A program made the translations under genes and the position numbers. The notes beneath the pieces were generated by a model. That model saw nothing but the letters and a program-made list of their open reading frames with translations, ran no database searches and was not told where the DNA came from. DNA of 64,000 nt from JASHVB01 sp963780805 (GTDB lineage: Bacteria; Pseudomonadota; Alphaproteobacteria; Acetobacterales; Acetobacteraceae). The stretch lies in the NCBI GenBank assembly GCA_963780805.1, contig CAWADP010000006.1, forward strand, positions 62,001 to 126,000. Direction: 5' to 3'. Positions 26,122 through 35,522 of this stretch are shown piece after piece; position 1 is the stretch's first letter, and the number at the start of each line of letters is the position of its first letter.

Positions 26122-27771
26122 CCCGGATTTCTCACCGAATCGGGTGCATTGGGGCGCGGATTCTGAGAGAATCGTGTTGCGACCACGGCTTTTCTCGAAT
26201 CCGCAGGAGGCCCCAGTGCCGACAGAGTGTAACCCCGCGCTGTTCGAATTTCCACCCGTCGAGGGCCGCCGCGTCGAGGCCAGCTTCGACGGCGGCGCGA
26301 TCACTTCGGATGCCGGCGCCCTGCTGCTGGGCCAGACCGACCGCGCGATCCGGCTGACCGAACGGTTTGCCGCCTGCTTCACCGACGTCCGTACCCCCGA
26401 ACTGGTGGAGCACCAGGTCGAGACCCTGGTGATGCAGCGGGTTGTCGGCATCGCGCTGGGCTACGAGGACCTCAACGACCATGACACTCTGCGCCATGAT
26501 CCGGTGCTGTCGGTGCTGGCCGGCAAGCTTGAGGCAGCGCGACCGGATTGCGCGCCGCTGGCCGGCAAGGCGACCCTGAACCGGCTGGAACTGAGCCGGG
26601 AAGAGGCGACCCGCTACCACAAGATCAGCCACGATCCTGCGGCGATCGAAGGCCTGTTCGTCGATCTGTTCCTGGACGCCCACAAGAAGGCACCGCAGCA
26701 GATCCTCCTCGACCTCGATGCCACCGACGATCCGCTGCACGGCAATCAGGAAGGCCGGTTCTTCCATGGCTACTATGACTGCTACTGCTATCTGCCGCTC
26801 TATATCTTCTGCGGCCGTCACCTGCTGGCGGCGAAGCTGCGCCGCGCCAACGCCGACGCCGCAGCCGGCGCGGTTGAGGAGGTCGCCCGCATCGTGGCCC
26901 AGATTCGCCGCCGCTGGCCGCGCGTGCGCATTCTGCTGCGCGGCGATTCTGGCTTCACCCGCGAGCCCTTGATGGCATGGTGTGAAGCCAACCGTGTGGA
27001 CTATGTGTTTGGCTTGGCTGGCAACGACCGTCTGGACCAGACGATCGTCCCCGAGCTGATCGGTGCGACGATCGACAGCATCCGTAGCGGCAAGCCGGCC
27101 CGCCGCTTCAGCGACTTCCGCTACCGCACGCGCGACAGTTGGAGCCGCGAACGGCGTGTCGTCGGCAAGGCCGAAGTCACCGGCGGTGAGGCCAACCCAC
27201 GCTTCATCGTCACTTCACTCGGGCGGGGCCAGGCCGGTGCGCGGTATCTCTACGAGAAAGTCTATTGCGCACGCGGCGAGATGGAGAACCGCATCAAGGA
27301 ATGCCAGCTCGACATGTTCGCCGACCGGACGTCCACCGCGACGATGCAGGCCAACCAGCTTCGCCTGTGGTTTGCCTCGATGGCCTACGTGCTGCTCTGC
27401 GCGCTACGCCGCATCGGCCTGGCATTCACCCAGTTCGCGGAGGCGACCTGCGGCACGATCCGGCTGCGGCTGCTGAAGCTTGGCGCCCTGGTCCGGGTCA
27501 GCGTGCGGCGGATCAAGATCGCGATGGCGTCAGCCTGCCCGTGGCAGTACCAGTTCGCGCTTGCACAGGCTTTGCTGCGCAACGCCGCCGCCTGACACGA
27601 ACCAGACAGGGCAGAGCTCCATACCCTCCCGCCAACGCCGCTGACAGAGCGGCGGAGGCGGCGCTTGCCCGGAATTCAGCGTTCCCGATCTCAGGGTAAG
27701 AACGCACGCGAATTACGGTCCCATACCGTAATGACTGCTGAGCAGCTACTCGCCAGTATGAGAAATCCGGG
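26122..27771 (+). mobile_element. IS1380-family insertion sequence, complete
   Basis: A 1650-bp element bounded by a perfect 13-bp terminal inverted repeat, CCCGGATTTCTCA at 26122-26134 and its complement at 27759-27771. A 4-bp target duplication, CTAA, lies directly outside both ends (26118-26121 and 27772-27775), as expected for this family. It holds one transposase gene with no frameshift. The intact ends and duplication indicate a recent insertion into the DUF3102-like gene. Confidence 0.92.
26216..27595 (+). CDS. IS1380-family transposase
   Basis: A 459-residue DDE transposase of the IS1380 family. Conserved segments are FDGGAITSDAGALLLGQTDRA at the N-terminus, HDPVLSVLAGK, the first catalytic Asp in LLDLDATDDPLHGNQEG, the second in ILLRGDSGF, and the Glu in ARGEMENRIKECQLD. 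Translation starts at GTG 26216 after a perfect AGGAGG six bases upstream; the open frame extending back to 25697 belongs to the interrupted host gene. The length is usual for the family. All catalytic residues are present. Confidence 0.95.
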   Translation: MPTECNPALFEFPPVEGRRVEASFDGGAITSDAGALLLGQTDRAIRLTERFAACFTDVRTPELVEHQVETLVMQRVVGIALGYEDLNDHDTLRHDPVLSVLAGKLEAARPDCAPLAGKATLNRLELSREEATRYHKISHDPAAIEGLFVDLFLDAHKKAPQQILLDLDATDDPLHGNQEGRFFHGYYDCYCYLPLYIFCGRHLLAAKLRRANADAAAGAVEEVARIVAQIRRRWPRVRILLRGDSGFTREPLMAWCEANRVDYVFGLAGNDRLDQTIVPELIGATIDSIRSGKPARRFSDFRYRTRDSWSRERRVVGKAEVTGGEANPRFIVTSLGRGQAGARYLYEKVYCARGEMENRIKECQLDMFADRTSTATMQANQLRLWFASMAYVLLCALRRIGLAFTQFAEATCGTIRLRLLKLGALVRVSVRRIKIAMASACPWQYQFALAQALLRNAAA

Positions 27772-30305
27772 CTAAAACGGTCAAACCTCGTTGGGAAAAG
27801 CAAGACTATGAATTGCAAGCTGGCGGTGTGCCAACGTCCGGTCGTGGCCGCTCCACTATACTATCCGAACTTTACATCGAGGTCGGAGGAAACCGCACCG
27901 GTTATTACGAGTTCGACGTACCGCTACGGGATTCGTCTGCGCCACCGATCAAGCTGCGACTGAAAAGCCGTGCGCTCCTGATTAGGGTCAAGAAGAAGGA
28001 AGTACTTCCGCCATTGGCAGCCGAAACAGTCAAAGAGCGGGTTAATTTTGATGCACGGGAGCCGAAGAAGGCGCCAGTGTTCGAGATCGACCCGACGAGC
28101 GGGCGCGTGGTGCGGAAGGACATACTGGACAACGAGATCGCCGCCGCACCCGGCAACTTTAATTTGACACTGCTCGATACCATGCCGCTTGTCGGCTTGA
28201 CCGTAGTGCAACGCGATCCCAACAGCCTGTTCGCCTACACAATCGCCGAGCGGCGCTTCAGGGGTGCTTCGTATCTGTTGCGCTTGGAGGGTGATAGCCG
28301 GTGGATCGCGCCGCTTGCAGTACCGTTGTCGGCTGCGGATGTGAGGCAACAGATTGTGTTTAACACGCTGGATGCTGCGGTGAAGGAATCCGGCGAGCAA
28401 TTGCCAACCAATCCTGACGAAGCGTTCGAGGAACTCGATGAGCACAAGATTCGTGACTACTTTGACGGGCTAACTTGGCATGAGGTCCTAAGCCTTGTCA
28501 ATGAACGCCTTGGGCTGGGAACCTCTGGCCATGCCTCGTATCCCCGGAAATACGTGGAGGCCGGCCTACAATCACCACGCGGGCGTGCATGGCACATTCC
28601 AACACTCCGGGAGGTGATCGCCAAGACCAAAGCGCAGCGGACAGAAACCGAAGCCCGCTTGGAATCGGAAGGATTTGTTGCAAACGTCACCGCAGAACAG
28701 GTCTGGGGAGAATTCAGCGATGTACAGAAGCGGCGGGTAGTGATGCACCGTCTCCTTGAACTGCCTCCGGATGCCACCGATCAGGACATTTCTCAGGCGA
28801 CACAGAAGGCGGGCTTTCGCCAGCAGATCGGCGATAAGCGATACACCAATCTTTCCAAGCTAAAGCCGCTCATTGATGCCGAGATTGCCAGGATACAGGG
28901 CAAAACTGCGCCGATCACCCATGAGGAGTTACACCCGGAAGACTATGTGCCACCAGGGTTCGAGCAGTTGGATGACGCGACCCTGGGCAAACATCAAATC
29001 CCGGCGACAACCATGGAGGAATTCTACGACCTGTTGCGCAGCGAGTTTGGCGAGTACGCTGATATTGCCGAGCTTCTCACGCACCTGAGTCTTCTGCGCA
29101 TGTTGGGGGCGGACCGCGATCAGCCTTTCTGGAACGTACTCAAGCTCCGTGTGTTCATTCGGCAGATACATGAGCAGCTTGCGCCCAGCGAAATCCCGTC
29201 GAAAGTTGCAATGGAGGGCTGCCTCAAGTTCTCACCCACCAGTTTCGACGTTGATCTGGACGAATTGCAAGCCATGGTCGGCGGAGCGGAGACAGCTACC
29301 AATGAAGCGGAGCGACGTGGTCTGGCGATGACGATCGACGGGACAGCCTATTGGCATCCCGAAAAGACCATCGCGTTCTACCGCGCCAACAGTCGACCGG
29401 AGCCTCTGGAAGCCGCCGCGGAACCGCCGGCCTCCAACGACCAGCTATTCACCTTCGAGCATGCTCGGCAAGAGCCGTCCCAGCCGGATCAGCCTATTGC
29501 ACAGGCATCTCAGCCATCTTCGCCGCCAGATAACGCGGAGAAAGTCTCGGAAACGGTTGTCGATCCAGATTACGAGACCCTGAGCAATAAGGCTCGCGAT
29601 GTCGCTGACCGAGCGCTGCGTGACGATATAACTAGCTCGTTGCAGTTGGCACAACGCGAGACGGCCTTGGCGCGGAGGGAACTCCAGTCCAGCAAACCGG
29701 CTGGCGCGATCAAACCGCTTGAAATCGCGCTGGCCGCCCTGTCACAGGTAGAAAACCAGGTTGCGATCATGATGGCGCGGCTGGGCATCGCCAAATCGGA
29801 GCGCCTCGCCGACGTTGTGGCTGCCTACTTGAATACCGACCAAGGCCAAATGACCCTCTATCCCCAGCCGAACGGAATTGACGAGATTCTCCGGTCGTAT
29901 TCCGGCGAGGCCAAGCCAGTACCGCCGATCAAAATTCTCAGTTTGGTTCTGACCACCAGCAAGGGCGATGTCACACTGCCGCCAGTGGCCGAGAAAGGCG
30001 ATGCCGGCAGGGATAAGGTCGCCTCTACCAGGGGGAGGCGCGGCAATCGGCACACCACCCACTGATCCGCCATGTCCGGGAGCGTCGGAAACGACGCTCC
30101 TCACTTTGCGCCCAAGGACTTCCAATGATTATCCACGCGCGATTGCCGGGAGGTACTGCCGACACTTCCGCCTCGGTTCGTCCAGTGCTCAATGGCGCTG
30201 GCCGCGGCGAAATTGGGACGCTGCTCCCTGCTAATCGATTGAATGCAGGCGAACGCCTGAATACGACAACCGCGATACCAAGCATTCGAGCCTGAAGCTA
30301 ATAAC

Positions 30306-30887
30306 ATGATGATCTTTCCACCTCTCCCGCGGCGCAAGTATGACGTGGTCGTGGCTGATCCGCCATGGCATTACCATAACGGAAGCCTTGGGGTCGAAAA
30401 GTTCTACAGTACAATGAGGGACGGTCAACTTCTTGCCTTCCCCATGCGAGAGGTTATGCACAATAAGTCTGTGCTGTTTTTATGGGCGACCTCGCCACGC
30501 TTAGACTTCGCCATCCACTGTCTAGCAGAGTGGGGCCTCTGCTACCGAGGCGTTGCCTTCGTTTGGGTTAAAACTAGACTTGATGGCACACCTGTCGGCA
30601 GTCAAGGTGTGCGCCCCTCGATCATCAAACCTGTCACCGAGTACGTCTTGGCGGCCTCGATAGTTGAAAAAGGGCGACCGATGCCATTGTCTGACGAGGG
30701 CGTATGTCAAACAATTTTCGAACCGAGAACTCAACACAGCTGCAAGCCCGACGAGGTGATGCGTCGAATTGAGCGACTGTATCCGACTGCCTCACGCATC
30801 GAGTTGTTTGCCCGCCGCCGAACACCCGGTTGGGACTCCTGGGGTGACGAACTTCCGTCTGACGAACAATGTTGGCTGGGTCTATGA
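30306..30887 (+). CDS. MT-A70-family adenine-N6 methyltransferase
   Basis: A 193-residue MT-A70-like methyltransferase. Motif IV is DPPW in YDVVVADPPWHYHN (~residue 18), followed by MREVMHNKSVLFLWATSPRLDFA and the C-terminal HSCKPDEVMRRIERLYP and RIELFARRRTPGWDSWGDE, which are typical of phage and island MT-A70 proteins. It should methylate adenine in DNA. Length fits the short bacteriophage-type members. It is the second methyltransferase of the island, 240 bp after the DUF3102-like gene, with no nuclease partner. Confidence 0.92.
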   Translation: MMIFPPLPRRKYDVVVADPPWHYHNGSLGVEKFYSTMRDGQLLAFPMREVMHNKSVLFLWATSPRLDFAIHCLAEWGLCYRGVAFVWVKTRLDGTPVGSQGVRPSIIKPVTEYVLAASIVEKGRPMPLSDEGVCQTIFEPRTQHSCKPDEVMRRIERLYPTASRIELFARRRTPGWDSWGDELPSDEQCWLGL

Positions 30888-31004
30888 TAAGCGGCCGAAC
30901 CGCACCGATAAACGGCGCCAGGCATTTCCGGTCACCTTACGAGAAATCCGACGTAACAAGCAAAAATAGCATTATGAATATTATTGACACAGATGACGAT
31001 ATTA

Positions 31005-32544
31005 CGTATAACTAACCCAGATGCGGACATTAAGACGTATCTGTGGCATCGTGCGTCCAAGGGTAACGGCATTGGTCGTTACAACCCAACGAGCCAACCC
31101 AATGGCATTGTGGATACTCTGGTGGAATGCAATCCAGTCGCTGCGCCCGGCGTTCACCCGCTTGCAGACCTTCCTGTGGTTCGCCGCCGCCGTGGCCGGC
31201 TTCACGGTGCGCATCGAGCAGCTCGGTGTCACCTCCATCGTGCGCGCGCTCAACCTCGATCCGCGTCGCTACAATGCACTCTGCGACTATTTCCACTCCT
31301 CCGCCGTCAAGCTCGACCAGCTCACCGCGCTGTGGACCTCGCTGGTGCTTCGCCTGTTGCCCCAGGCGCTGCGCGTCAACGGCAGGTACGTCCTGGTGGG
31401 CGACGGCATCAAGATCCCCAAGTGCGGCCGCAAGATGCCGGCGGTCAAATTGCTGCACCAGCAATCGGAATCGAACACCAAGCCGAACTACATCACCGGG
31501 CACTCACTGCAAGCTGTCAGTCTGCTCGTTCATGCCGCCTCTTCCGTCTTCGCTGTGCCGCTTGCCGCACGCATCCATGAGGGCTTGGTATGGTCCAACC
31601 GCGACCGCCGGACCCTGCTCGACAAGATGATCTCCCTCATCGGCATCACCGATGTCGATCAACCCTTCTACTTCGTCGCCGACGCCTACTATGGCGCGCA
31701 GAAGATCATCGTCGGCCTGCTCAAGCAGAACAACCACCTGGTCACCCGCGTGAAGTCCAATGCCGTCGTGTACACTGCTTACCAACATCGCGGACCGCGC
31801 AAGCGAGGCGCGCCCAGGAAGTACGGCAAGAAGCTCAAGGTGAAGTCGCTGCTGAATGATCCCAAGGCCTTCCAGAAGGTCAACAGCCCCGTCTATGGCG
31901 AGAACAAGGTGACCATCCAATATCGCATCCGTGACCTGCTGTGGCGCCCTGCCGGCCGCATGGTGCGCTTCGTCGCGGTGATCCATCCAACAAGAGGCTC
32001 CCTCCTCCTCATGTGCACGGACACCTCCCTCGACGCCATCGACATCATTCGTCTCTACGGTCTGCGCTTCAAGATCGAACTCAGCTTCAAGCAGGCCGTG
32101 CACCGGATCGGCACCTTCGCCTATCATTTCTGGATGTCCGACATGAAGGCGCGGCGCCGCAACGACGGCAACCAGCATCTCCATCGGGCATCACCCAAAT
32201 ACCGCGACGACGTCAAACGCAAGCTGCATGCCTATCACGTCTTCATCCAGACCGGTCTCATCTGCCAGGGATTGTCGGCAGTACCTCTCCGTCGCACATC
32301 CCCGGCTCGTCTGGGCCTCCTTCGGCTCCTGGCTGCGCACCGTCCGACCCGGGATCCCGCCTTCCGAACTTGTCGTCGCAACCGCGCTACGCCAGCGGCT
32401 TCCTGAATTCCTCCTGGATACCCCAAAAGGCCACATCTTCACGAAATTCCTCGCCAAACGAGCGGATACCAATGAAATGCAGGGCTTCCAACTCGCAGCT
32501 TGAGAGAAAATCCTGGGCAAACCCCAGACTTCAAGTTACTAAGA
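31005..32544 (+). mobile_element. IS4-like insertion sequence (boundaries tentative)
   Basis: The transposase gene is flanked by a 7-bp direct repeat GATATTA at 30998-31004 and 32545-32551, which could be the target duplication and would define an element of 1540 bp, a normal size for IS4-type elements. I could not find a convincing terminal inverted repeat at these ends, so the limits are provisional. It would have landed between the MT-A70 gene and the SPPY methyltransferase gene. Confidence 0.5.
31102..32503 (+). pseudogene. IS4-superfamily DDE transposase, one frameshift
   Basis: The frame from ATG 31102 encodes a DDE transposase: first Asp in YVLVGDGIKIPK, second in FYFVADAYYGAQK, and Glu in the signature YGLRFKIELSFKQ (Y-2-R-3-E). 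It shifts frame near 32277, where removal of one G from TCGGCAG joins LICQGL to SQYLSVAHPRLVW, giving a 466-residue protein that ends at 32503. The C-terminus (LLDTPKGHIFTKFLAKRA) is otherwise intact. Either the transposase is dead or this is a one-base sequencing error. Confidence 0.75.
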
Positions 32545-32552
32545 GATATTAG

Positions 32553-33760
32553 ATGAACTGTGACTTATTTGATTTTAGCGGGACGCCTGCGTGTGATGTG
32601 GATTACGGCAATGTGCCTTTCCGATCGGCGTTCAGCACAACGAGAGAATGGCCTACTCCAAGCTACGAGCTACGAAATACTTCAAGGCGACGTACGCTCT
32701 CTGATTCCACAACTGCCGCAGGCGCATTGCGTGGCCACGTCGCCGCCGTACTTCGGGCAGCGGACGTATGGCGACAACCCCAATAGAGAGATCGGCCGAG
32801 AGACTGACGTTGATAGCTACATTGGAAATCTTGTAGCGGTTTTCACAGCGATCGACCTGCACCCCGAAGGCAGCATATGGGTGAACCTTGCTGACAAGCG
32901 CTCCAAGGACGCAACGCTGATGTGCATACCTGAGCGATTCGTCGTTGCGATGGCTCAGGCGGGCTTTGGTTTGGTTGACCGTGCGATTTGGGCCAAGTCC
33001 GAAGCACTAGAGGACGGCTCGACCACGGGCAACTATGCACCAGAACCGTGTCGCAACCGTCTCAACGACAAGGCACATGAACCGTTCTACAGATTCACCA
33101 AAAGCCGAAATGCTTGGACGGATACCCTAGCTGTCCAGCTTCGCCGCCACAACGTTGATGTTGTACGATACCTGCCCGAGGACCTAATGACGGTTGAGAC
33201 GGCATTGAATGGCCGGAACTTGCACGCGGTCTGGAATATACGACCGGGCCAAACCAGCGAAAAGCATTATGCTGTGTTTCCACCAGCGCTCTGCGAACGA
33301 CCGATTGCTATGACATGTCCATTGATGGTCAATCCAGATGGCTCGCTGCCACGACGGATTGTCGAGATGGTTCAATATGACGAAGGTCGAGGCAGGAGAC
33401 GTGTTGGCCGTGGTGGTCAGACTGAACGAACGGGCCGTCGAGATGGCGGTCGAGCTTACGTCCCAACGATGCCTGTCTCCCGTGGGTGGGAGCCGATCCA
33501 GAACGGCGCAGCACCCGGCGTCGTCCTTGACCCATTTTCCGGGTACTGGCACTGCCGGTGAGGTTGCCCTGAAGTTGGGCAGGTCCTTCATCGGTGTCGA
33601 TCTTTACCCTGATTACGTTGAGATCGCAACGAGGCGATGCGCGGCAGCGTTCGAATACGTGGAGACCCACTATGGGTACGATCGAGTGTATGAGATGATT
33701 ACTACCGACCAGGGCGATCCGAGAGCGGCTGGCAATGAACCGGCAGGCTATTTAGATTAA
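32553..33760 (+). pseudogene. DNA methyltransferase (SPPY type), broken by a 7-bp duplication and a 1-nt insertion
   Basis: A beta-order methyltransferase with motif IV HCVATSPPYFGQRTYGD (SPPY suggests N4-cytosine or N6-adenine) and motif I VVLDPFSGTGTAGEVALKLG followed by FIGVDLYPDYVEIA. The gene starts MNCDLFDFSG at 32553. At 32661-32674 the heptamer AGCTACG is tandemly duplicated; deleting one copy joins TREWPTPSYE to ILQGDVRSL. A second lesion, an extra T at 33544 in SGTGTAG, shifts frame again. Correcting both gives exactly 400 codons. A 7-bp slippage duplication is a true mutation, so I call it a pseudogene. The longest single frame (32560-33561) lacks the SAM-binding motif. Confidence 0.8.
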
Positions 33761-33850
33761 ACCGATTGCGATGATCACCTGGCTCCCCTCTTTGAGATGC
33801 ACGGCAATAGCCATGCCCTTTTGCAATCATGATTTTATAGGAGACTTATT

Positions 33851-34075
33851 ATGGAAGACAGACTAATAGAAGAACGCGAGGCTGCCGTACTGTGCGGCCT
33901 TGATCCCACGTATTTTCGCAACTTGCGTCGCACGTCACACGGACCGCGTTATGTAAGACCATCGCCACACGTGACTCTGTATCGTAAATCCGATGTTGAA
34001 GCATGGCGCGATAGTTGGCTCTGCGCTGATCCCGTCGATCAGGGCAAAAGCGTGGCGGAGACCGGGGATGAATGA
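33851..34075 (+). CDS. AlpA/excisionase-like helix-turn-helix protein
   Basis: A 74-residue protein with the small wHTH seen in AlpA-type regulators: EEREAAVLCGLDPTYFRNL (helix-turn-helix), RRTSHGPRYVRPSPHVTLYRKSDVEAW (wing and last helix). The ATG follows a TAGGAGAC ribosome-binding site. Its stop lies within the start of the next gene (ATGAATGA at 34068-34075). Likely controls an adjacent module of the island; the partner promoter is unknown. Confidence 0.75.
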   Translation: MEDRLIEEREAAVLCGLDPTYFRNLRRTSHGPRYVRPSPHVTLYRKSDVEAWRDSWLCADPVDQGKSVAETGDE

Positions 34076-34322
34076 CATTAAGCCGAGCCACGCCTCAATT
34101 CGTGCCACAATCGAAGGACCGCAAGGCGGCCCCACCGATTTTGGCGACCCGGCCGCCGACCGATGGCACGTGTCCCTGTGGCGTGATGTCCCTGGTTGTG
34201 CGGACAACGATCGTCAGATCGAGTGCATTTACCATCGCAGCTATCGTCGTAAGCACGCTGCGCTGAAACGCGCTCGTCGGCTGGCAGAATACTTCTCTAT
34301 CAACGTAATCACTCTTGATTGA
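34068..34322 (+). CDS. Hypothetical protein (84 aa)
   Basis: Starting at ATG 34068 inside the end of the AlpA-like gene, this 84-residue frame is basic at the C-terminus (YHRSYRRKHAALKRARRLAEYF). A central part, DFGDPAADRWHVSLWRDVPG, is hydrophilic. No family recognised. The 8-bp overlap suggests coupled translation with the regulator upstream. Confidence 0.5.
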   Translation: MNDIKPSHASIRATIEGPQGGPTDFGDPAADRWHVSLWRDVPGCADNDRQIECIYHRSYRRKHAALKRARRLAEYFSINVITLD

Positions 34323-34656
34323 CACCATTTTTCAGAACAAGGAATACAACATGGCATTTCGTACAACGACCCGCAACCGCTCTTCGGCGACTCAGGAGAG
34401 CGTAGAGTGTATCACAGAAGATGAATGGGACGAGCGGTATCAGTGGTTGCCCGACGAATACGGCGACTGTTGCTTACTCGATGAGGTTCCCAACAACGTC
34501 TCCGACGAGTTCGTGTGGACGCTCGTCGATGGCGACCACGGTGACGGGGTAATCGTATCAGGGCGAAGATATGTCCACCGTATCGGCTACATCGTAAGCG
34601 TAGCGGCGCCACCACATAGCGGGAACACGCTGAAATCTGCTGTATGTCCCGATATG

Positions 34657-35094
34657 ATGACGGACATCGACAGCCCAGAGACGACCGAAGGCTCTGATCG
34701 GAGCACTCATATCAGCGCTCGTATGAGTGCTCGCCCGCAGCGCATCGAGGTGATCACGCGTGGCGAGCGTCGCCGGCGTTGGTCGGTTGAGGAGAAGCAG
34801 GCGATCGTGGCGGAGAGCCTGGAACCAAACGTCACGATCACCAGTATTGCGCGCAAGCATGGCATTGGCACGGGCCAGCTCTATAGCTGGCGGCACCAGT
34901 TACTGACCCGCCGCTCTGGCCAGGCGCAGTTTGCCCGCGTCGAACTGATCAGCGACCCGCCCCGTCTGGCCGGACCGGGCGCAGCGTCGTCAGGCGCGAT
35001 CGAGATCGTGCTGCCCAATGGTCTCATCGTGCGGGTGGACGCGCAGGTGGACGAACCTGCGCTGCGCCGTGTGCTGGCGGTGCTGCGCCGATGA
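34657..35094 (+). CDS. tnpA: IS66 accessory protein TnpA
   Basis: A 145-residue protein with a helix-turn-helix: RWSVEEKQAIVAESLEPNV, TSIARKHGIGTGQLYSWRHQL. The C-terminal half (AIEIVLPNGLIVRVD, ALRRVLAVLRR) is typical of TnpA. Starts at 34654, 34657 or 34723 are possible; 34657 gives usual length. The open frame continuing upstream to 34351 belongs to the interrupted host gene. Its TGA overlaps the ATG of tnpB. Confidence 0.88.
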   Translation: MTDIDSPETTEGSDRSTHISARMSARPQRIEVITRGERRRRWSVEEKQAIVAESLEPNVTITSIARKHGIGTGQLYSWRHQLLTRRSGQAQFARVELISDPPRLAGPGAASSGAIEIVLPNGLIVRVDAQVDEPALRRVLAVLRR

Positions 35095-35438
35095 TCGGGC
35101 CTCCGCCTGGTGTGCGGGTGTGGCTGGCCTGCGGCCGGACCGACATGCGCAAAGGCATGGACGGCCTGGCGATGCTGGCGCAGCAGATGCTGCACGAAGA
35201 CCCGTTCGGCGGCGCATTGTTCGCGTTCCGCGGCCGCCGCGGTGGGATCGTCAAACTTCTTTGGTACGACGGCCAGGGCCTATGCCTCTACAGCAAGCGG
35301 CTGGAACGCGGCCACTTCGTCTGGCCGGTGACCGAGACCGGCCGCGTCTCGCTGACCCCGGCGCAACTGTCGATGCTGCTGGAAGGCATCGATTGGCGCA
35401 TGCCGCAGCGGGTGAAGCGCCCGGAACTGGCAGGCTGA
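35091..35438 (+). CDS. tnpB: IS66 accessory protein TnpB
   Basis: A 115-residue IS66 Orf2 protein. The family core is VWLACGRTDMRKGMDGLAML, followed by FRGRRGGIVKLLWYDGQGLCLYSKRLERGHFVWP. It is required for transposition of this family, with unknown mechanism. It overlaps tnpA by 4 bp (ATGA). Confidence 0.95.
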   Translation: MIGPPPGVRVWLACGRTDMRKGMDGLAMLAQQMLHEDPFGGALFAFRGRRGGIVKLLWYDGQGLCLYSKRLERGHFVWPVTETGRVSLTPAQLSMLLEGIDWRMPQRVKRPELAG

Positions 35439-35522
35439 GCGTGCGCTCGGCCTGGCCCGGGGCGCGACGGCTCACGAAGGAGTCAATGGACACGATTCGC
35501 AACGACGATTCAGCGTCGCGGT

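Larger units (their letters stand above)
25536..30065 (+). pseudogene. Large DUF3102-like mobile-element protein, split by IS1380 and one frameshift
   Basis: The original gene begins at ATG 25536 (AGGAG upstream), shifts frame near 25645 where one base seems missing (FRNVG then HAPFNDLRERFG), runs to 26121, is cut by the IS1380 element, and resumes at 27776. Removing the IS with one CTAA copy gives GFPGAKTVKPRWEKQDY in frame, and with the missing base restored the gene has exactly 959 codons. The N-terminus resembles DUF3102 (GAILLGRLLTEHGEKGD, ARIGISRNTAATYVDAYKYF), a helical DNA-binding-like region of phage and plasmid proteins. The remaining ~750 residues match nothing I know; they contain an acidic/Gln-rich linker (~residues 720-760) and no catalytic motif. 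A partial product from TTG 27813 is possible. Confidence 0.75.
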
